From the NCBI GenBank assembly GCA_009733715.1, contig WMKJ01000068.1, positions 1-64,000 on the forward strand: a stretch of 64,000 bases of DNA, written 5' to 3'. Each line of letters begins with the position of its first letter. Positions within the stretch are counted from its first letter, which is position 1. The stretch comes from Herpomyces periplanetae. Taxonomy: Eukaryota > Ascomycota > Laboulbeniomycetes > Herpomycetales > Herpomycetaceae. Both the position numbers and the translations under genes were made by a program. This document shows, piece by piece, positions 21,171 through 31,003 of this stretch. The notes below the pieces were generated by a model. That model ran no database searches. It was not told the origin of the DNA and was given only the letters and a program-made list of their open reading frames with translations.

Positions 21171-23606
21171 ATGGGCTCATTTCGTTCCTGGTTTAGTTCT
21201 CGCCCTCGGGAAGACATTCTTTCTCGTATTCATGATAATCATGAAATCGTTGCTGGTTCAAGTGCATCTTTATCGGGATTATACGGTTCGTCGAGTGATA
21301 GTGGAACGGAAGCTGATGATGAAAGTGGTGTTCAAACATTTTCCCCTCCCAAAACGGTGTCTTGGGTTAAACCTCGACGCCGTCCAAAGCGAGCACTCAC
21401 TTTAAATGCCCATCAAAAATCCTTTTGGACGCTTCATTCTAACGTAGATTCGAATAAATCAATATCAATTAAAAAAACTTTTCAGTCTCGTCGGCATTCT
21501 ATGGGAACTGCAGTGCCTTTACGGCCATCGTCGAAAATGTTCAATATCTACGATCGCGTACCATGGCAAGTTAACGATGGTTGTAATCGATCGAATTGTG
21601 TGAAAGGATGGCAAAGACCATGGGTAGGGGAAATCCTTGGATTTACATTAGTTTGTGTGATAAGTTTGCACGGATTGACTCAACATAGTGGACAAAATCC
21701 CCTTAGCTTTTACCAATTTTTCTTAACATACACACTTGGCGCAACTACGCTATACGCTGGTATACTTACGGGAGAAGTTCTAGCTACAAATTGTGGTAAA
21801 ATATGGATTTATCTGGAACATCGAGGTTTAGCCTGGCTTATTTACCCCAAGTTACTCCCGGTCCTGGTATCAATGGCTGTTTCAGCATCGACTAATACAA
21901 TGTCAGCTGCCGTGAATATGTGTTTGGGAGTTGCTTCTCTATGGGATGAACCAAGATACCATGATCATATGAATCGTGAAGCATTAGCTACAATTTACTG
22001 GTTGGCAAGTATACTAATGACATCCTCAGTATTTTGGTCGGGTAAATTAACAGATAGTGAACTGGGCGGTGAATTGATCTCCCTAATATTCCCTATTTAT
22101 CGGTACCTAGTCGATGTAGTATCGTGTATTACACAACAAAGCCTGAACTTCACGGAGATGCAATTAACGACTACGGCAATGATTAATGTGCTAATATTCG
22201 GGGATTCTTTACCCATGAAGGTATTAAAAGTATTGGTCTGGGTAGGTGGAGGTTTAGTGGCTGTATTGGCCGCGCGACCCTTGAAAATCTTGATGGAGAT
22301 ATCTCAAATTTCTCGATGGAAATTTCGACCATCACGACCCCGAATGTTGAAGGAATTTTGGCCTTTGCGACGACTTGCGTATATTCTAATGAAAAAATTT
22401 GGATATGATCGAGACCGAAACATTGTGGGAACTACATCTGAGAGTGAGTTTAACGGACAAGATGACAATGAAACTGGGAAATTTCCACCCGATGGTGGAG
22501 GATGGAATAAGAATGGAAGTTTTCCATGGTGGTACTTTTTGGTTCCAGCTTTGTCTGGACTTCCCGGACTTCCAACCAAACGGTACATCATGCAATTTAA
22601 GAGTAACCAAGTAGAAGATTTAAAGATCTTTTGTACAGCATACATTTACCTGGTGCTATGTTTTACGATATTCGGGCCAATTCGATGGTTTATCGCACAA
22701 ACTGCATTAAACGGTGATGATCCATTTATATGGTCGTTTAGTTATCTACTGGGACTCCCAAGGCAATCTGACAATACGTGTCACAAAGTTGCGTGGATTC
22801 TCATTAACGCTGATTACACTCGAATATACGTCTTTCTTGGATGTGCGTACATCACGATAGCGGGATTGCTGGCTCAATGTTTCATTGCGTCACGACCTCG
22901 GGTTCCCTTCTCCAATGATACCAGGCGAAAAATGTTTCATGGTCTAACGGTAATAGTATTTTTGGTATTTCCAAGTTCATATCTTGATGCACAATTGATT
23001 TCTTTGGCCTTTGCCACGGTTCTTGGGGGTTTTCTTTGCATGGAAATTATTCGAAGCGGACAATTATGTCCATTTAGCTGGTCAATTAATAGATTCCTCC
23101 AAGTTTACGTCGATCATCGTGATATACGCGGACCGATTGTCATAAGTCCGATGTTCTTGCTAATTGGATGCGCCGTTCCATTTTGGCTAAGTTTGGCCAC
23201 GGGCAATTTGTACGTTGAAAGGACCGATATATCTCTACTTGCCGGTGTAATTAGTCTGGGATTGGGAGATTCTATGGCAAGCTTAGTGGGACATCGTTAC
23301 GGTTCGATTAAATGGCCGTGGAACAAGAAAAAAAGCATACAGGGAAGCACGGCTATGATGATATTTTGTTTACTTGGATTGATCAGTTCGCAGTTCTGGT
23401 TGTTCGAGTTGAACCAAGCTTGTTCTGCGTGCATTAATTGCTCGAGATTTACATTGACGCTGCCCTGGCTATCATGGCAAAAGTTACGGAGTTTTATCAT
23501 TGCGTCTGGTCTTACCAGCTTCATGGAAGTGGTGACGACCCAGGTTAACGATAATATCCTGATTCCCATATTCTTTTGGTTAATGCTTATATCAAGCTTT
23601 GGATAG
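21171..23606 (+). CDS. SEC59: Dolichol kinase Sec59
   Basis: CTP-dependent kinase of the ER membrane that makes dolichyl phosphate for N-glycosylation, O-mannosylation and GPI anchors. 811 residues, longer than yeast Sec59 (519), mainly through a hydrophilic N-terminal extension of about 150 residues rich in Ser and basic residues. There are many hydrophobic helices. The C-terminal catalytic part shows RRKMFHGLTVIVFLVFP, CMEIIRSGQL and LGLGDSMASLVGHRYGSIKWP followed by KKSIQGSTAMM, the CTP-binding region of this family. It ends with the usual TQVNDNILIPIFFWLM. An alternative first exon at 20980-21029 joined to 21197 is possible. The stop is 14 bp from the stop of the convergent C2 gene. Confidence 0.92.
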   Translation: MGSFRSWFSSRPREDILSRIHDNHEIVAGSSASLSGLYGSSSDSGTEADDESGVQTFSPPKTVSWVKPRRRPKRALTLNAHQKSFWTLHSNVDSNKSISIKKTFQSRRHSMGTAVPLRPSSKMFNIYDRVPWQVNDGCNRSNCVKGWQRPWVGEILGFTLVCVISLHGLTQHSGQNPLSFYQFFLTYTLGATTLYAGILTGEVLATNCGKIWIYLEHRGLAWLIYPKLLPVLVSMAVSASTNTMSAAVNMCLGVASLWDEPRYHDHMNREALATIYWLASILMTSSVFWSGKLTDSELGGELISLIFPIYRYLVDVVSCITQQSLNFTEMQLTTTAMINVLIFGDSLPMKVLKVLVWVGGGLVAVLAARPLKILMEISQISRWKFRPSRPRMLKEFWPLRRLAYILMKKFGYDRDRNIVGTTSESEFNGQDDNETGKFPPDGGGWNKNGSFPWWYFLVPALSGLPGLPTKRYIMQFKSNQVEDLKIFCTAYIYLVLCFTIFGPIRWFIAQTALNGDDPFIWSFSYLLGLPRQSDNTCHKVAWILINADYTRIYVFLGCAYITIAGLLAQCFIASRPRVPFSNDTRRKMFHGLTVIVFLVFPSSYLDAQLISLAFATVLGGFLCMEIIRSGQLCPFSWSINRFLQVYVDHRDIRGPIVISPMFLLIGCAVPFWLSLATGNLYVERTDISLLAGVISLGLGDSMASLVGHRYGSIKWPWNKKKSIQGSTAMMIFCLLGLISSQFWLFELNQACSACINCSRFTLTLPWLSWQKLRSFIIASGLTSFMEVVTTQVNDNILIPIFFWLMLISSFG

Positions 23607-23619
23607 CATGGAATCCAAA

Positions 23620-25398
23620 TCACCATAGTTTAAAACGTTGGCAAATTTTGTGGATGTACGATTTAATAGGAGACGAGGAGTTTTGGGTAGAAGTTTTGAC
23701 CGCATACGCAAGAGATGAACGGAGCACATCAACGGCATCTTCACTCTCCGAGCTTGATTTTCCCCCGTGAAGCTTTTCATCGTGATAGCTGGTCCAAGGC
23801 TTAGTGAACCGGATTTGGTTTCGGCGCTGCTCATTCTTGAGTAACGCCTCTTGTTTGGATTGCTTTACACAATCTATCGTGGTGATGGTTAGACCGGGAA
23901 AGTTATAATTTAAATAACCCTTCAAAACCCGTAAATATTCTCCTTTTGGACGATAGGTTCCACTATCGTTATCAATGAACAATTCATATGCACTGACATC
24001 AATATCGACTGCATCAGCTGCAGTTGTCACCACGCCCGATGATGCTTTGGAAGAATCCCGTTCATGGGATGATGCTGGTCTTGTAGCGGTGCTTGTTCGA
24101 ACAAAAAATTCCCCCGAGTAGGCAATGTTCACGGCTACATCACTATGCATGGAATGTTTGGAGAGGAAATCAATGCCAAAATCCCTTCCTGTTTCCGTGA
24201 ATCTCATTAAACCATCCAACAGAATAACATATGTGAAGATACGGCCATTTTTACCCCGGTGGACGGCTTTAAGAAATTGTTTGGTCATATCGACGCTGGG
24301 AGCATCGGCAATTACAGCCTGGACGGTACTTTGATCATATCGATAGATTACTCCGTGCTGGTGATGCAGGGCGCGATTTAACAGTAAACCTGCTAAATTC
24401 TTCGTGGAATAAATTAAGTGTATAAACGGCCTATACTCGACATAGCGATGGTTTAATTTTCCCGGAACCGGTCCACACAATTGAAATTGATTAGCCTGAA
24501 AATTGAAATGTCCAACTCGATCTCGACCTTGTCCATCAAATCCATCAATCCCTTTATCGTCATCATTATCACGATGTCTAACAATCATTCCAAGCAATGG
24601 ACTGTAGTGGCGAGACCACCAACAAGGACCCAACGTAAAACTTCTGCTTCGAGTTTCTTCATCTTCAAGACTATCTTGAATCCATGTATACCCCAGACAT
24701 CGAATACTTAATTGGATTTGTATAACGGGTACGCGCTGAAACTTTAAACTCGACGATATCCATCTGTACGTCAAAATCCGCTTACTGGCCTTACTCGTTT
24801 TCACGTTAAACCATTCTCGCGATACTCCACTCCACGATTCCGTGATATTGTCAAAATTAACGACAAGTTGCCCCAAACGATCATCTTTATCGCGTTCGTC
24901 CTCGTCAAAAAGATCACAACATAATTTGAATCCGCTCGATGGAACGTTTCCAATCGTCCATTCCGTCTCCCACTTTGGATTTATACTGCGTCGAACCGTA
25001 GGTGTTCGTTTGGTTAAACTGCCATCATTCGACATCCGTTCGGTTAACTCGGTTTGCAATCGCGCTACTACGTATCCATCTGCTAAGCCGGATCCGATGT
25101 CTGCTCGAGGAAGATTTCGAGCTTCATGAAACGTTATTTCTATCGTGTATCCAGGATATCGAGTATATCCCTCGTTTCCCACGCCCTTCATGATTTTCGT
25201 CTCCGAACCATTTCTAGAACCTAGATTAATCCTACTTTGTCGCGTTGATTCACTTGTTTGATCTTCACTGGTCCATTTATCGTTTGCGTTAACGCGTAAA
25301 GCAAAGTTTCGCTGATTCGGTAATGTTTCGACTTTTTTGCCGTCATCGCCATTATCCCCGTCCTTATCTCCCTTCCTTTCACCCTTGACGCGAATCAT
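23620..25398 (-). CDS. C2-domain protein of a fungal family
   Basis: 592 residues in one frame. A C2 domain spans about residues 76-220: it begins GYTIEITFHEARNLPRAD, continues DGYVVARL and NPKWETEWTI, and has the acidic stretch CCDLFDEDERDKDDRLG, so Ca2+/phospholipid binding is plausible. The second half holds a block that recurs in fungal C2 proteins: HFNFQANQFQLCGPVPG, YVEYRPFIHLIY, LLLNRALHHQHGVIYRYD, then DGLMRFTETGRDFGIDFLSK and NIAYSGEFFVR. I know this arrangement only as an uncharacterised fungal family, so the biochemical role is unknown. There is no signal peptide or membrane anchor. The N-terminal 40 residues are highly charged. Confidence 0.8.
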   Translation of the reverse strand: MIRVKGERKGDKDGDNGDDGKKVETLPNQRNFALRVNANDKWTSEDQTSESTRQSRINLGSRNGSETKIMKGVGNEGYTRYPGYTIEITFHEARNLPRADIGSGLADGYVVARLQTELTERMSNDGSLTKRTPTVRRSINPKWETEWTIGNVPSSGFKLCCDLFDEDERDKDDRLGQLVVNFDNITESWSGVSREWFNVKTSKASKRILTYRWISSSLKFQRVPVIQIQLSIRCLGYTWIQDSLEDEETRSRSFTLGPCWWSRHYSPLLGMIVRHRDNDDDKGIDGFDGQGRDRVGHFNFQANQFQLCGPVPGKLNHRYVEYRPFIHLIYSTKNLAGLLLNRALHHQHGVIYRYDQSTVQAVIADAPSVDMTKQFLKAVHRGKNGRIFTYVILLDGLMRFTETGRDFGIDFLSKHSMHSDVAVNIAYSGEFFVRTSTATRPASSHERDSSKASSGVVTTAADAVDIDVSAYELFIDNDSGTYRPKGEYLRVLKGYLNYNFPGLTITTIDCVKQSKQEALLKNEQRRNQIRFTKPWTSYHDEKLHGGKSSSESEDAVDVLRSSLAYAVKTSTQNSSSPIKSYIHKICQRFKLW

Positions 25399-25814
25399 GA
25401 TATCGTGAAAAGTTAACCATTAATTTAGCAGCCAGCTAATCAGCCAGCGCACTTCTGCCCTCTAAAAAATTTGCTTGCCTTAACTCACCGATTACTTGGT
25501 TACAGTTAAGGTAAATGATGATGATGATGCCGTCGAAAAAAAATAAAGGTAAAGTATACGCGCGACGATAAATTTGGTTAGCTGGTAAAACAAAAGCTTA
25601 ACCGCTTTCCCTCTTTCACTACAATTTCGTAGAATCCTTCCTCTGGTGCAAGTCTAAGCGTGAGTGCGCGCATTCACTCGGCCGAATTCCTGTTCAACTT
25701 CCCCCCCAAAAGCCTACCCTCTTCGTCAATTCCATCACCGCTTTCACCTGTATGCAAGCTGTCTCCACATCTTCTTCCTCGTGAAACATCCGTCGACAAA
25801 CATAATACTCTTCT
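25399..25814. other. Intergenic region upstream of the C2 gene and downstream of EAF
   Basis: About 400 bp with a short (ATG)n-like tract near 25516-25530. It must hold the C2 gene promoter and the EAF 3' end. The long plus-strand frame that begins near 25660 is an antisense shadow of EAF. Confidence 0.45.
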
Positions 25815-27347
25815 TTATTCCTCTTCGCTCTCATCGCTTTCAACTATCCCCGCTGCTCCTACCGTCGTCCCTACTACGGGATCTTCATCTTCGTTTGTTA
25901 ACCCTTCCATTAATTTAGCTTCCAAATCAGCATCGTCAAAATCGCTAACTTTTTCTGCTCCAATACCCCCTCCTATCGATGCCCCTTCAACCCAAGATTC
26001 TCGTGAACTAATGGAATCCCTTCGCGCATCCGGCATACTGTCATTCACCTCTTTTTCTTCCCCTCCCATTCTTACCATCTCTTCTCTACTATTCACGTTC
26101 ACTTCTCGTCCTGGTTTTCCCTTCCATTCATTTTCACTCGTATGTGTAGAATCAACTGCCGAGTGCAACGAAATCGGCCCCCCACAGTTACTCGTTATAC
26201 CGTTCATTAACTGCATTCTCCGCTTCTTCTTGGTTACCTCTTCTGCAGGTTCGTCACCAAAATCTATTTCCAAACCTTCTTCTTCCTCAACTTTTCGAGT
26301 CGCTTCTCCGTCTACGTTCAATCCATTATCATTATCTTCTTCCGTCGGTTTTGCTACCCTTGTCAAGGTTGTATTCACTGTTGCGCTCGTCCTAGTCGTT
26401 GATTCACTTTCGATAACGAATTCATCCGATTTAAATTTACTCTTACCCCCTGTAAGCTTCTTCCTACTGTTGTTCGCTCCATCTGCCTTTTTGGCAGATA
26501 TCGTTCGTTCCCCTTTTCCATTTACTAATTCCCCCACAATGGTTGATTTATTCCCCGAACCCTTTTCTACCAGTCCTGATGTTGCCACTGCCATAGCAGA
26601 AAGCTTAGTCTTGTTCGTCGCACGATCTCGCGACCCCGCATCCCTTTCTTTATTACTGTTAACTCCATCAATCGTAGATCTCTCACTTGCTTGAGCATTC
26701 CCAGTGGTACTGTTTCCGCTACCATTTCCGTTTCCACCTTGTAATCCCGCAGGTGGTGATGGCGTTGAACAATGCTTTAAAAAATGCCTAAAGTCGTACG
26801 GATTGCTCGGATCCGGTTCCATATCAATATCCTCATAAACACTTTCATCCTCATCCTCAGATTCTCCCGGTAGAACTTTACTAATTTGTAGTTGTGGATA
26901 AACCTCCGTCACGGATTTAACCGTTCCCGTTGAATCTGTTTCTCGAACCATGTTAAACGCTACCGAAGCGTACAATCGTTCAAGATTGTACGATTGTGAT
27001 GAATGATCATATATCAATGCATAAGAATCCTTACATGCCTTTCCCACGCCCTCATACTCATAAAGATTTACTGTTCCTCCCGAATCATCCTCTCCTTCAC
27101 CAGTTCCTTCTAACGTATCCTGCATTTTTAAGTACCCTTTTCCCTTACTATCTACGGAAAACGTAGTACTCCGTTCACTATTGGCAAATTGATTTGGCTT
27201 GTGATTGAAGCATACACTCGCGTATGATTGACCATTTCCATCATCTCCAGATTCCAATAGTTGCGGAGATACTTGAATTAGAATCCGCCCAAATTGTCGA
27301 GTATCAAGTAACTTGACACCGTTAACCTCATCTTCTGTTGGTGCCAT
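25815..27347 (-). CDS. ELL-associated factor (EAF) family transcription elongation protein
   Basis: 510 residues from the first true ATG (MAPTEDEVNG); the frame also opens 18 nt upstream at a non-ATG codon. The N-terminal domain matches EAF: SYASVCFNHKPNQF corresponds to 'SFHTIRYDFKPASI', and GKACKDSYALIYDHSSQSYN with LERLYASVAFNMVRE corresponds to the human segment that ends 'LEKLSSSIQVKKTR'. EAF proteins partner ELL in the super elongation complex on RNA polymerase II. The rest is acidic, Ser/Thr-rich and disordered, as usual in the family, with acidic patches such as GESEDEDESVYEDIDMEPD and an acidic C-terminus (ESDESEEE). The assignment is by motif similarity read by eye; the fold call is moderately secure, the exact orthology less so. 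Confidence 0.72.
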   Translation of the reverse strand: MAPTEDEVNGVKLLDTRQFGRILIQVSPQLLESGDDGNGQSYASVCFNHKPNQFANSERSTTFSVDSKGKGYLKMQDTLEGTGEGEDDSGGTVNLYEYEGVGKACKDSYALIYDHSSQSYNLERLYASVAFNMVRETDSTGTVKSVTEVYPQLQISKVLPGESEDEDESVYEDIDMEPDPSNPYDFRHFLKHCSTPSPPAGLQGGNGNGSGNSTTGNAQASERSTIDGVNSNKERDAGSRDRATNKTKLSAMAVATSGLVEKGSGNKSTIVGELVNGKGERTISAKKADGANNSRKKLTGGKSKFKSDEFVIESESTTRTSATVNTTLTRVAKPTEEDNDNGLNVDGEATRKVEEEEGLEIDFGDEPAEEVTKKKRRMQLMNGITSNCGGPISLHSAVDSTHTSENEWKGKPGREVNVNSREEMVRMGGEEKEVNDSMPDARRDSISSRESWVEGASIGGGIGAEKVSDFDDADLEAKLMEGLTNEDEDPVVGTTVGAAGIVESDESEEE

Positions 27348-28138
27348 ATCCCTTAGCTTGCTCAAGCGTATACTTCAACCTTCCTTTTAGTCGTATACTT
27401 TTGACTACAATTCCTCTTGTATAGTTTGTTCCACTCCGAAAAAATTATTCCCCTAACCAAACCCCTCCCATTCAACTGCACTCCATCCACTCCTTTTAAC
27501 TCTTGTTAGCTACTTCCCGTCAGTTTCTGTCGTCCTCATCTACTTCTTGCAAAGCTTTTGCCGTGTACACTAATCTTTAAACCCTCTGAATTTTTTCGTC
27601 GTGACGTTATGTATTTCCCTGAAATATATTTCCCCGATTAAACATACCAACTCGTAAAATCCCCCTCCTTCACCTAAACCCACTACTCAAACTGAATCTC
27701 ATTTGCAAATCTGAACCTAAATGCCAAATCAATAATCCATCAGAATCCCCCGTTATCCACCTCCCTTCCCCATCCTCAATCTCATCCAGCGCAATTCTTC
27801 CCCCCATCTTCGCACGTGCCATGCCCATCCACGTGATATCCAGTGGCGCAGCACTGTGGCTCCCCCGGTTTCTTTGGAGGGGTCGGTAGCGAGATCGTCG
27901 TGCACAATTTTTTCACGATAATGAATTTATCATTGAAGATTGTCATTTGTAAAATTCAGGTCAAGGGTTTTTATGGTGGTTATAAAGCAATTGTATAATT
28001 ATTTGTGATCACTATTTGGCCTTTTTGACATTCAATAGTCTTTTTCTCGGGTAATCTTTGGTTCAACTTATTTGTCAATCGTCTATCGTGTGCTAGTTAA
28101 CAATCATTTGGAATAATATTTTATAATAAATCCAAAGA
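27348..28138. promoter_or_regulatory. Intergenic region between divergent EAF and SmB
   Basis: About 790 bp. The part nearer EAF is pyrimidine-rich on the plus strand, that is purine-rich in EAF's own 5' leader direction. A CACGTG box lies near 27830. No gene is recognised. Confidence 0.45.
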
Positions 28139-29406
28139 ATGACGGGTCCAAATCGTCAGGGAAAACTTGTAAGTTAATTACTTTGTTAACATTTATTCCA
28201 ATTTATTTGTTAATCTTGCGCTAATTTATTCGGCTTTCTCTTATCCATTTACCCTTTACCTACCCAAATAGCAAAATTGTGTAAGCTTGTCTTACTCGAT
28301 TCAGCGTGTAACGCACTACATGCGCATTTCATTAACCAGTATGACTTTGTTTAGCTAAACTATCGTATGCGAGCCATTCTAAATGATGGCCGTCAACTTT
28401 CCGGTCAAATGTTAGCTTTTGACAAGGTAACGCATCTTTTTCCCCATCTCCCTTCTCCGTTGACATTATACTGAAAATCTATATGTCAGTATACGTGATA
28501 AACGTATACGTGCATATGATAATGTTGAACACTATCACTGATACCGCTTATCGTGGATTTAATTGAGTAACAATACGCTTTGTAATGTATACATACGCAA
28601 CCCATACGTTAGCATATGAATATCGTTTTCGCTGATGCGGAAGAATTCCGCTTGATTAAACGCAAGAATAAAGGAGCCGACGGCGCTCCTATGGGCGATA
28701 TTGAAGAAAAGCGTACCCTCGGTTTATGCATAATTCGTGGCATGAACGTAGTTTCTATGAGCGTAGATGGACCTCCTCCTACCGATCCTGCTTCAAGATT
28801 AGGTCCCGGTGTCGGTGGAATTATACGAGCTTTACCCGGAGGTGCTGCTGTTGCTGCTGGCCCTGGAATAAGTAAACCTATAGGTTCAGGTAGAGGTTTA
28901 CCCATCGGGTTAACGGGTCCAGCTCCTTTACGTGGACCTCCCGGTTCATTTCACGTTCCTAGTGTACCGTCCTATCCACCTCCTCCACCCGCTGGGTTTG
29001 TGGGTCGTGGAATGCCTCCCCCTCCGATACCTGGAGTTCGTAAGTATCAATTTCCTTATATCCCTCTCAAGTTAGACATAATTGATTAACCATTAACTTT
29101 AAATTTTACAGCTGGATTTCCTCCTCCTCCACCTCCCGGTTCATTTGCCGCTCCTCCCGGTGCTCCAAACGCGCCTGGTGCAATATATCCTCCCCCCGGT
29201 GTTGGACCCTGTAAGTGTAACTATATTTTCAAGTTAATATGAAAATTTTACCCGTTCATCAATCAATCATCCTTTTTATCTATTCAACATTATCACTAAC
29301 CAACTACTTTCCGCTCTTAGTGGGCTTCCCACATCCTGCTCCCCTAGCTGGTCCTGGTATGAATCCACCCCCTCCTCCACCACCTCCTGCGCCACACGGA
29401 CGGTGA
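28139..29406 (+). CDS. SMB1: Small nuclear ribonucleoprotein SmB/B'
   Basis: Core Sm-ring subunit of U1, U2, U4 and U5 snRNPs. Six exons: 28139-28168, 28272-28280 (a 9-nt microexon), 28355-28426, 28613-29039, 29112-29210 and 29321-29406, total 241 codons including the stop, all phases consistent. The Sm fold is clear: NYRMRAILNDGRQLSGQMLAFDK (Sm1, split here as NYRMRAILNDGRQ and LSGQMLAFDK), HMNIVFADAEEFR, then Sm2 KRTLGLCIIRGMNVVSMSV and DGPPPTDP, exactly as in SmB. The C-terminal half is Gly/Pro-rich with PPPPP runs, as in animal SmB and unlike yeast. The microexon encodes Gln-Asn-Cys and gives the same spacing before NYRMR as S. pombe SmB. Every donor is gtaag-like or close to it. Confidence 0.93.
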
Positions 29407-30026
29407 TATAGGCTTAAACTTGATCATTTCACCATTAAACAAGACAATGTTTAAGCGCTTATCCATTCCAGTTACGCTTTTTAATGGACTAGCGCGACAG
29501 ATTTATCGTACATAAGCTCGCTTTACATTGCCAATTGACTCTTGGTTTCATGTCCTATGCTGGTCGGCGCAGTTTCATATCCATTTTGAAGAGCACTACT
29601 ACCAACCTAATATTACCTTTTAAATCTCTTCCTTTATGCCAAATATTTATGAAAAGTGTACCCTTGGGAAAGAATACTTAAGCCTATTAATGAAATGAAT
29701 ACTTGCATCGAATTTGCCCAATTGATCAATCCTGTTCCAGCGTAAATTTCCCCCAAGTCAACCCATAACCAAGTGCACCGCCCCATTTCCTAGGGCACGT
29801 TAAGCAGGCTGTGGCGGGGTCGGCATTCTGTGTGGCTTTCCGGGGGGATTTTGCGAAATTTGGTTTAGCGGAGGAAGATTTATGTTTTGACGATATATTC
29901 AAAGTGTTATCAAGTAAGTGCTTAAAGATTTGGCCCTTTTGTCTGGTTAAAGTTGTTGAGTATGTATCACAGTTTTATTGAGAATTCAGTGATATATAAC
30001 TTACGGGAATTGGGTAGCAAATAGCC
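29407..30026. other. Intergenic between SmB and MPC1
   Basis: About 620 bp without a recognised gene. It contains a locally G-rich patch near 29810-29860. It must hold the SmB 3' end and the MPC1 promoter. Confidence 0.4.
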
Positions 30027-30469
30027 ATGGCAGCAACTTTAAAAGCTTTAAATACGCGAATCCGTAGTAACAAGGCTCTGGATTACTTTTTTTCAACACG
30101 TAAGTTGTCGAAAGTTGAGTGGTCCGTGTAACTGACCCTCAACTAACTTTTCACTATACAGACTTTTGGGGCCCAGCATCAAATTTTGGCATACCTATTG
30201 CAGCCGTTCTCGATACACGAAAAGATCCGGAAATGTGAGTAATGGGTGCCTACGTGTGCGCACGCGCCTCTATACTTTTCAAATTTACCCTTTAGATTAA
30301 CGTATGTAGAATATCCGGTCGGATGACTTTAGCATTATGCGTTTACTCGGCCACATTTGCTCGATACTCAATGTCCATAACACCTAAAAACTACTTGCTG
30401 CTGGGTTGTCATGTAGTTAACTTCTCAGCCCAAGCTGTACAAGGTGTACGATACCTTAATTACTGGTAG
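30027..30469 (+). CDS. MPC1: Mitochondrial pyruvate carrier subunit 1 (MPC1 type)
   Basis: Inner mitochondrial membrane subunit for pyruvate import. Three exons, 30027-30099, 30162-30234 and 30310-30469, give 101 residues with phases 1 and 2. None of the exons is long enough to be noticed alone. Translation: a short N-terminus (MAATLKALNTRIRSN), then HFWGPASNFGIPIAAVLD, the family signature 'THFWGPVANWGLPIAA'. DPEIISGRMTLALCVYS follows, then the second membrane segment region YLLLGCHVVNFSAQAVQG and a C-terminal RYLNYW. The length fits Mpc1 (about 110-130). The introns are 62 and 75 nt. Confidence 0.9.
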
Positions 30470-31003
30470 TAAGTTATCAATCTAACAATTACATGGTCAC
30501 TGGATGGTTAACGGTTTACTAGTTTCGGTGGTCGTGAAAAAAACAGTCATGACCAAAACATTTCGAATTGAGATATACCGACTTGTGTTTCTCCACACTC
30601 TAAACACTAAATTCTTTGGGCTCTTATGAAGAATGGATTCGTAAATTTACTATTGGGTGCTCCAATTATTACTTCATCGAACTAAGTGTACGTAGGGTCA
30701 GGGTACATATTGGGCAAATGAGAATGGATTATTCAGAGTAAATATTGTCTTTGCCTGGTAGGTTAAAGTTCCATGACATTATTTTTGAGGGGTACAGAAT
30801 CCAAAGAGCATATAAATGATGCATTAATAGGTTATAAATGAGCACCTGTGTGCACAAAATTTTATGTACGTATGCAAAAGTGATGTGGGGGTACGAATTG
30901 TACAGCATGATAGCGGGGCTAAATGAAGCGAGCGTGGAACGTTTGAAAAAGTAGTTGAAGAGTATGTTAAGGTTAAAATAGTGAAAATAGATTTAACAAA
31001 AAT
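30470..31003. other. Intergenic, nothing recognised
   Basis: About 530 bp, AT-rich, with no reading frame or RNA structure I can support. It must hold the promoter of the debranching enzyme gene. Confidence 0.4.

Noticed and set aside
25660-26694. 344-codon plus-strand open frame
   Set aside because: It is antisense to the EAF gene; its Ser/Leu/Pro-rich content is the reverse complement of acidic and Ser/Thr-rich low-complexity coding sequence.
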